A stretch of 64,000 bases of DNA from Sphingobacterium sp. (GTDB lineage Bacteria; Bacteroidota; Bacteroidia; Sphingobacteriales; Sphingobacteriaceae): contig JAITLV010000121.1 of assembly GCA_031277685.1 (NCBI GenBank), positions 1 to 64,000 of the forward strand, in the 5' to 3' direction. The notes beneath the pieces are model-generated. The model did no database searches. It was not told where the DNA came from and saw nothing but the letters and a program-made list of their open reading frames with translations. Positions 61,099 to 64,000 of this stretch are shown here, one piece after another. A program made the position numbers and the translations under genes. The number at the start of each line of letters is the position of its first letter. Position 1 is the stretch's first letter.

Positions 61099-61938
61099 AT
61101 GGTAAAAATCTTAAGTGTAATCTTGGTACTGGGTAGTACAATCCTATGTCTTGGATGTGATCAAGCTACCGCAACGTATTCAAGGCTAGCAACAAATGGC
61201 CCGGTTGGTGATTCCGTGGCTCAACCTTACGATTCCACGACACGTACAATTCATGTTCTTGTTGCCTTATGTGACAATATCTATCAAGGCATTGTGCCTG
61301 TTCCCAAGGCAATCGGGAATGGTCAAGATCCAGCGAACAACCTTTATTGGGGCTGTGAATACGGTATTAAAACCTATTTTAATCGCAGTAAAGACTGGAA
61401 ACTTTTAAAAAGAAATAAAGCAAATGGCGCAGTACTTGAACGTCTGATCTATAAACACACATCGGCGAATTATTATCTCGTTGCCGACGCTTATGATGGA
61501 AAAGAGATCAAGCTGTGCACAACTGATTTTCTACAAGGTCTTCATGGCCAGTTGAAGGACACACTGAAAGTAGATCATAAAACGATTGGAATAGCCGGAA
61601 ATGCAACAGTTAACGCTTATATAGGGCATGATGGTCTGATGGATTTTCAACTCAGTCAACATTTCAAAAACCCGGATCATCAAAAACGAAACGCCATTAT
61701 CTTAGCCTGCTACAGTAAAAAGTACTTTTCTCCACACATTGACAAAGAAACTGTAAACCCCATTCTTTGGACAAGTCATTTGATGTGCCCAGAAGCCTAC
61801 AGTCTCCATGACGCATTAACAGGATATATAAACGGTGAAAGCAATGAACAAATTCAAGAAAGAGCAGCAAAAGCATATGCCAAACATCAAAAATGCAGTC
61901 TACGAGCCGCAAAGAACTTATTGATCACCAATTGGTGA
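61099..61938 (+). CDS. Lipoprotein of unknown function
   Basis: A 279-residue lipoprotein. The signal ends at LCLGC with a Cys near residue 20. The mature protein has TRTIHVLVALCDNIYQGIVPVPKAIGNGQDPANNLYWGCEYGIKTYF, a region resembling small uncharacterised bacterial lipoproteins, and ends in a helical segment with QIQERAAKAYAKHQK. I recognise no catalytic motif. ATG at 61099 lies 1 bp after the DUF1398 stop, so co-translation is likely. Four Cys in the mature part may form disulfides. Confidence 0.82.
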   Translation: MVKILSVILVLGSTILCLGCDQATATYSRLATNGPVGDSVAQPYDSTTRTIHVLVALCDNIYQGIVPVPKAIGNGQDPANNLYWGCEYGIKTYFNRSKDWKLLKRNKANGAVLERLIYKHTSANYYLVADAYDGKEIKLCTTDFLQGLHGQLKDTLKVDHKTIGIAGNATVNAYIGHDGLMDFQLSQHFKNPDHQKRNAIILACYSKKYFSPHIDKETVNPILWTSHLMCPEAYSLHDALTGYINGESNEQIQERAAKAYAKHQKCSLRAAKNLLITNW

Positions 61939-61943
61939 TCTAG

Positions 61944-62609
61944 TTATCTGCTACCTGCAAATTCCATCGTAAAATGATAATTTTCATCAATAGGAACAAT
62001 CTTTCTATCAACTTTACGAAAGTCACGCGCCTGTTCCGTCCATAGAAAAGGGTAAAATGAAAATACTTGATTACCGTCTAATTTCTGTACATCTTCTGCC
62101 CATTCCTTCCATTTGAATGTTTCATAAAATTGACGGATGTCGCCTTTGAGTGTCCAATAAATAAAATCAGAATAACCGCATTCTAAGCTCTCCCATTGCA
62201 ACGTATCCTGGGCAAAATAATAGACCTGCCCGATAGCATCCCCCAAAGTTCCAGCATTAATAGCATAATAGCCGCCCAAAACATCATCTGCAATAAGCAA
62301 AAATCCACCTTTCTCTCCTTCTTTGTCAAAACTTTTCCCCTTGTTCCATTCCATAATACCCCGATTCAACTTAACTGAGCCTGACCCCAAAATCCGTAGC
62401 CATCCACCATCGATCAATATCCCTCCCGTTTGATGTATAATAGCACCCATCGGAGATTTCGTTGTGATTTGAGCTCTTAGGAGCTCTTCATCTGCACGTT
62501 TGGGGTTTCGGGGTAACACCTCGTACCTGTTACTCGCTCCTTTCATCCATTCTTCGACTAGATTCCACCCTGAATCTGTCGGATTAATCAACTCATTTAG
62601 ACTCTTCAT
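61944..62609 (-). CDS. DUF2625 family protein
   Basis: A 221-residue soluble protein of DUF2625: MGAIIHQTGGILIDGGWLRILGSGS near residues 53-78, then GFLLIADDVLGGYYAINAG and VYYFAQDTLQWESLECGYSDFIYWTLKGD. The family is found in Bacteroidota and Proteobacteria and resembles SMI1/KNR4-type immunity folds in its last third, though no toxin is adjacent. It is convergent with the lipoprotein gene at 61938, with 5 bp between stops. Confidence 0.9.
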   Translation of the reverse strand: MKSLNELINPTDSGWNLVEEWMKGASNRYEVLPRNPKRADEELLRAQITTKSPMGAIIHQTGGILIDGGWLRILGSGSVKLNRGIMEWNKGKSFDKEGEKGGFLLIADDVLGGYYAINAGTLGDAIGQVYYFAQDTLQWESLECGYSDFIYWTLKGDIRQFYETFKWKEWAEDVQKLDGNQVFSFYPFLWTEQARDFRKVDRKIVPIDENYHFTMEFAGSR

Positions 62610-62821
62610 TCCTACGCTTTATATTCAAAACAGACCGTCACGTCCCTTCCTTTTTTAACTATTGAAAAAAATAAACCATCTGTCTCGATTTGCCGAAATT
62701 ACCATAATTCTTCCGGTCATCCAAATCACATAAGTTCGTTAAACAAAATTCAAAATAGCTCTTGCCCCACTTTGCCGACAAAACATATAAACCTTGATGC
62801 AATTTTCATTAAATTTAAACC

Positions 62822-63358
62822 ATGCAACATGAATTAGAAAAACTTCGATACCCCATAGGCCGCTTCGCTGTGCCAGATATTATTGATAAGCAATTATTGA
62901 GCGATTGGATTAAAACAATAGCAGATTTTCCCATCCGACTAAAATCTGAAGTCAGTGACCTGACGGATATTGCCCTGGAGAAACGTTACCGTCCCGATGG
63001 CTGGACGATCAGACAAGTCGTACATCACTGTGCTGATAGCCATATGAATAGTTTTGTCCGCTTCAAATTAGCACTGACTGAAGATGATCCAACCATAAAG
63101 CTCTATGAAGAAAACCTATGGGCAGAACTTCCGGAGGCAAAACATAATCCAATAGACAGTTCACTAAAATTACTTGAAGGCCTACACCAACGCTGGGAGA
63201 TCCTTTTAAAAAGCCTAAGTGACGAACAACTTGAACGGGCATTTATTCATCCTGTCACTAAACGATACATTTCACTTAAAGTAAATATTGGTCTATATGC
63301 ATGGCACTGCAATCATCATTTGATGCACATCGTCAATGCAAAAAATAGATCAGTATAA
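62822..63358 (+). CDS. YfiT/BstA-like metal-dependent hydrolase (DinB superfamily)
   Basis: A 178-residue protein. It starts LEKLRYPIGRF and carries YRPDGWTIRQVVHHCADSHMN, the family motif with metal-binding His, and the C-terminal YAWHCNHHLMHI with two further His. The triad of His residues identifies the DinB/YfiT fold, which in Bacilli transfers bacillithiol (BstA) to electrophiles. It is the standard four-helix form in length. No thiol synthesis gene is adjacent, so the cosubstrate is unknown. Confidence 0.92.
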   Translation: MQHELEKLRYPIGRFAVPDIIDKQLLSDWIKTIADFPIRLKSEVSDLTDIALEKRYRPDGWTIRQVVHHCADSHMNSFVRFKLALTEDDPTIKLYEENLWAELPEAKHNPIDSSLKLLEGLHQRWEILLKSLSDEQLERAFIHPVTKRYISLKVNIGLYAWHCNHHLMHIVNAKNRSV

Positions 63359-63431
63359 GAGCGTGCATTTCTTTTCAGGGGCATTATTCACCAAAGGATT
63401 GATCTATGCTCCTGAAAATAACTAGCTGAAG

Positions 63432-63656
63432 CTACAAGGATAGTAACCACATCATAATGATGAAAGCACCCAAGGTAAGCCCTACGATGCCCGCAATAAA
63501 AAATATACGAAGGTAAAAACCAAAAGTTCTCGTCTTTTTCTGGATGATATGAATAATCCCTAGAATAAGGGAATAACTTAACCCTACTCCCAAAAAAACA
63601 ATAAAGGCTAGGTCAACAACCAAACCGGAAAAATCTAAATTTGCGGAAGACAGCAT
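63432..63656 (-). CDS. Small two-helix membrane protein
   Basis: A 74-residue protein with two hydrophobic helices (about 13-35 and 49-72) and a short basic loop (QKKTRTFGFYLR). I recognise no family. It lies 8 bp after the Sel1-repeat gene on the same strand and is likely co-transcribed. Confidence 0.7.
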   Translation of the reverse strand: MLSSANLDFSGLVVDLAFIVFLGVGLSYSLILGIIHIIQKKTRTFGFYLRIFFIAGIVGLTLGAFIIMMWLLSL

Positions 63657-63664
63657 CGTCGTGG

Positions 63665-64000
63665 TTATTTTTTCTTTTTAAATAGTTTACTAAAAAAGGA
63701 CGAATGATTACTCCCTTCAGATTCGTTCTTAGCATTTGTACTGTTAATTTTCTCATCACTTTCCCAGCGCAATAAACTAGGCTCAATACCCAACTCATGC
63801 GCTCGTGCGAACTTCGACCAGAAAGCATGCTTTTCCCGATTCAAATAATCAGCATCATTTTTATAGTAATCCAACAAAATTTCTGTTGCTGATTCATAAA
63901 CCCCATAGTCATTTGCCCGTTCAAAATAATGGATTGCTTTCTTACTGTCTTTTTTAAATTTAAGTCCAGCATGATACATCAGGCCATAATAGATATTGGA
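63665..64000 (-). CDS. Sel1-like repeat protein, C-terminal fragment
   Basis: The minus-strand frame enters from the right edge and ends at 63665, giving 112 codons. The visible part has IYYGLMYHAGLKFKKDSKKAIHYFERANDYG, a Sel1/TPR-like alpha-hairpin repeat, then another helix pair, and a Ser/Asn/Lys-rich tail ending KLFKKKK. Sel1 repeats form protein-protein scaffolds. The start lies outside the window. The small membrane protein follows after 8 bp. Confidence 0.8.
   Translation of the reverse strand, partial: SNIYYGLMYHAGLKFKKDSKKAIHYFERANDYGVYESATEILLDYYKNDADYLNREKHAFWSKFARAHELGIEPSLLRWESDEKINSTNAKNESEGSNHSSFFSKLFKKKK

Overview
The window looks like chromosomal DNA from a member of the Bacteroidota, most likely Sphingobacteriaceae (Sphingobacterium-like). 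The evidence is: promoters of the TTTG/TTG-N19-21-TAnnTTTG type used by the Bacteroidota primary sigma factor; a short (286 aa) RpoD; few Shine-Dalgarno sequences; a large single-chain PurL; an Mqo-type malate dehydrogenase; and low-to-moderate GC with compact genes. I see no phage, insertion sequence, CRISPR array or rRNA. One tRNA (Arg, anticodon CCG) is present.

Layout. 1-0.3 kb: 5' end of pheT (minus). 0.85-4.5: purL. 4.6-7.1: DoxX-like protein, a 22-copy TCAA tetranucleotide tract, an AEC carrier and a divergent AraC regulator. 7.2-9.5: MscS-type channel. 9.6-12.1: a tight three-gene set (Lgt-like transferase, small two-helix membrane protein, Tes/MJ0619-like radical SAM enzyme). 12.2-17: lysC-lysA and serC-serA. 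17.1-22.2: small hypothetical protein, icd, CPA2 antiporter with a C-terminal cytosolic region, LolC/FtsX-like permease. 22.3-28.8: fmt, small XRE regulator, rpoD, M16 peptidase, xerD. 29.2: tRNA-Arg with a textbook promoter and terminator. 29.4-31.3: a TPP riboswitch controlling a PnuT-type transporter and an acyl-CoA-dehydrogenase-fold protein. 31.3-36.6: mqo, fabG-like SDR, LuxE-like protein, zinc metallopeptidase, PhnA-like protein. 36.7-46.2: deacetylase lipoprotein, basic secreted protein, two NADPH:FMN reductases, class IV aminotransferase, RluA-type pseudouridine synthase, PLP desulfhydrase/ACC deaminase-like protein, PfpI/DJ-1 protein, ppk1. 46.3-47.9: VanX-like dipeptidase with an AraC regulator. 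47.9-53.6: an inositol-lipid locus (ino1, nucleotidyltransferase, ATP-grasp, CDP-alcohol phosphatidyltransferase, flippase-like membrane protein, HAD phosphatase). 54.2-58.3: S15/CocE hydrolase, CynX-type MFS transporter and a divergent AraC regulator. 58.4: candidate small RNA. 58.7-64: NYN-LOTUS protein, lipoproteins, DUF1398, DUF2625, YfiT/BstA-like protein, small membrane protein and the end of a Sel1-repeat protein.

Most of the window is housekeeping metabolism. The parts most worth following are the Lgt-like/small membrane protein/radical SAM operon, the inositol-lipid operon with its unexplained ATP-grasp gene and structured leader, the TPP-riboswitch operon carrying an acyl-CoA-dehydrogenase-fold gene, the short promoter-terminator unit near 58.4 kb, and the long tetranucleotide tract upstream of the DoxX gene.
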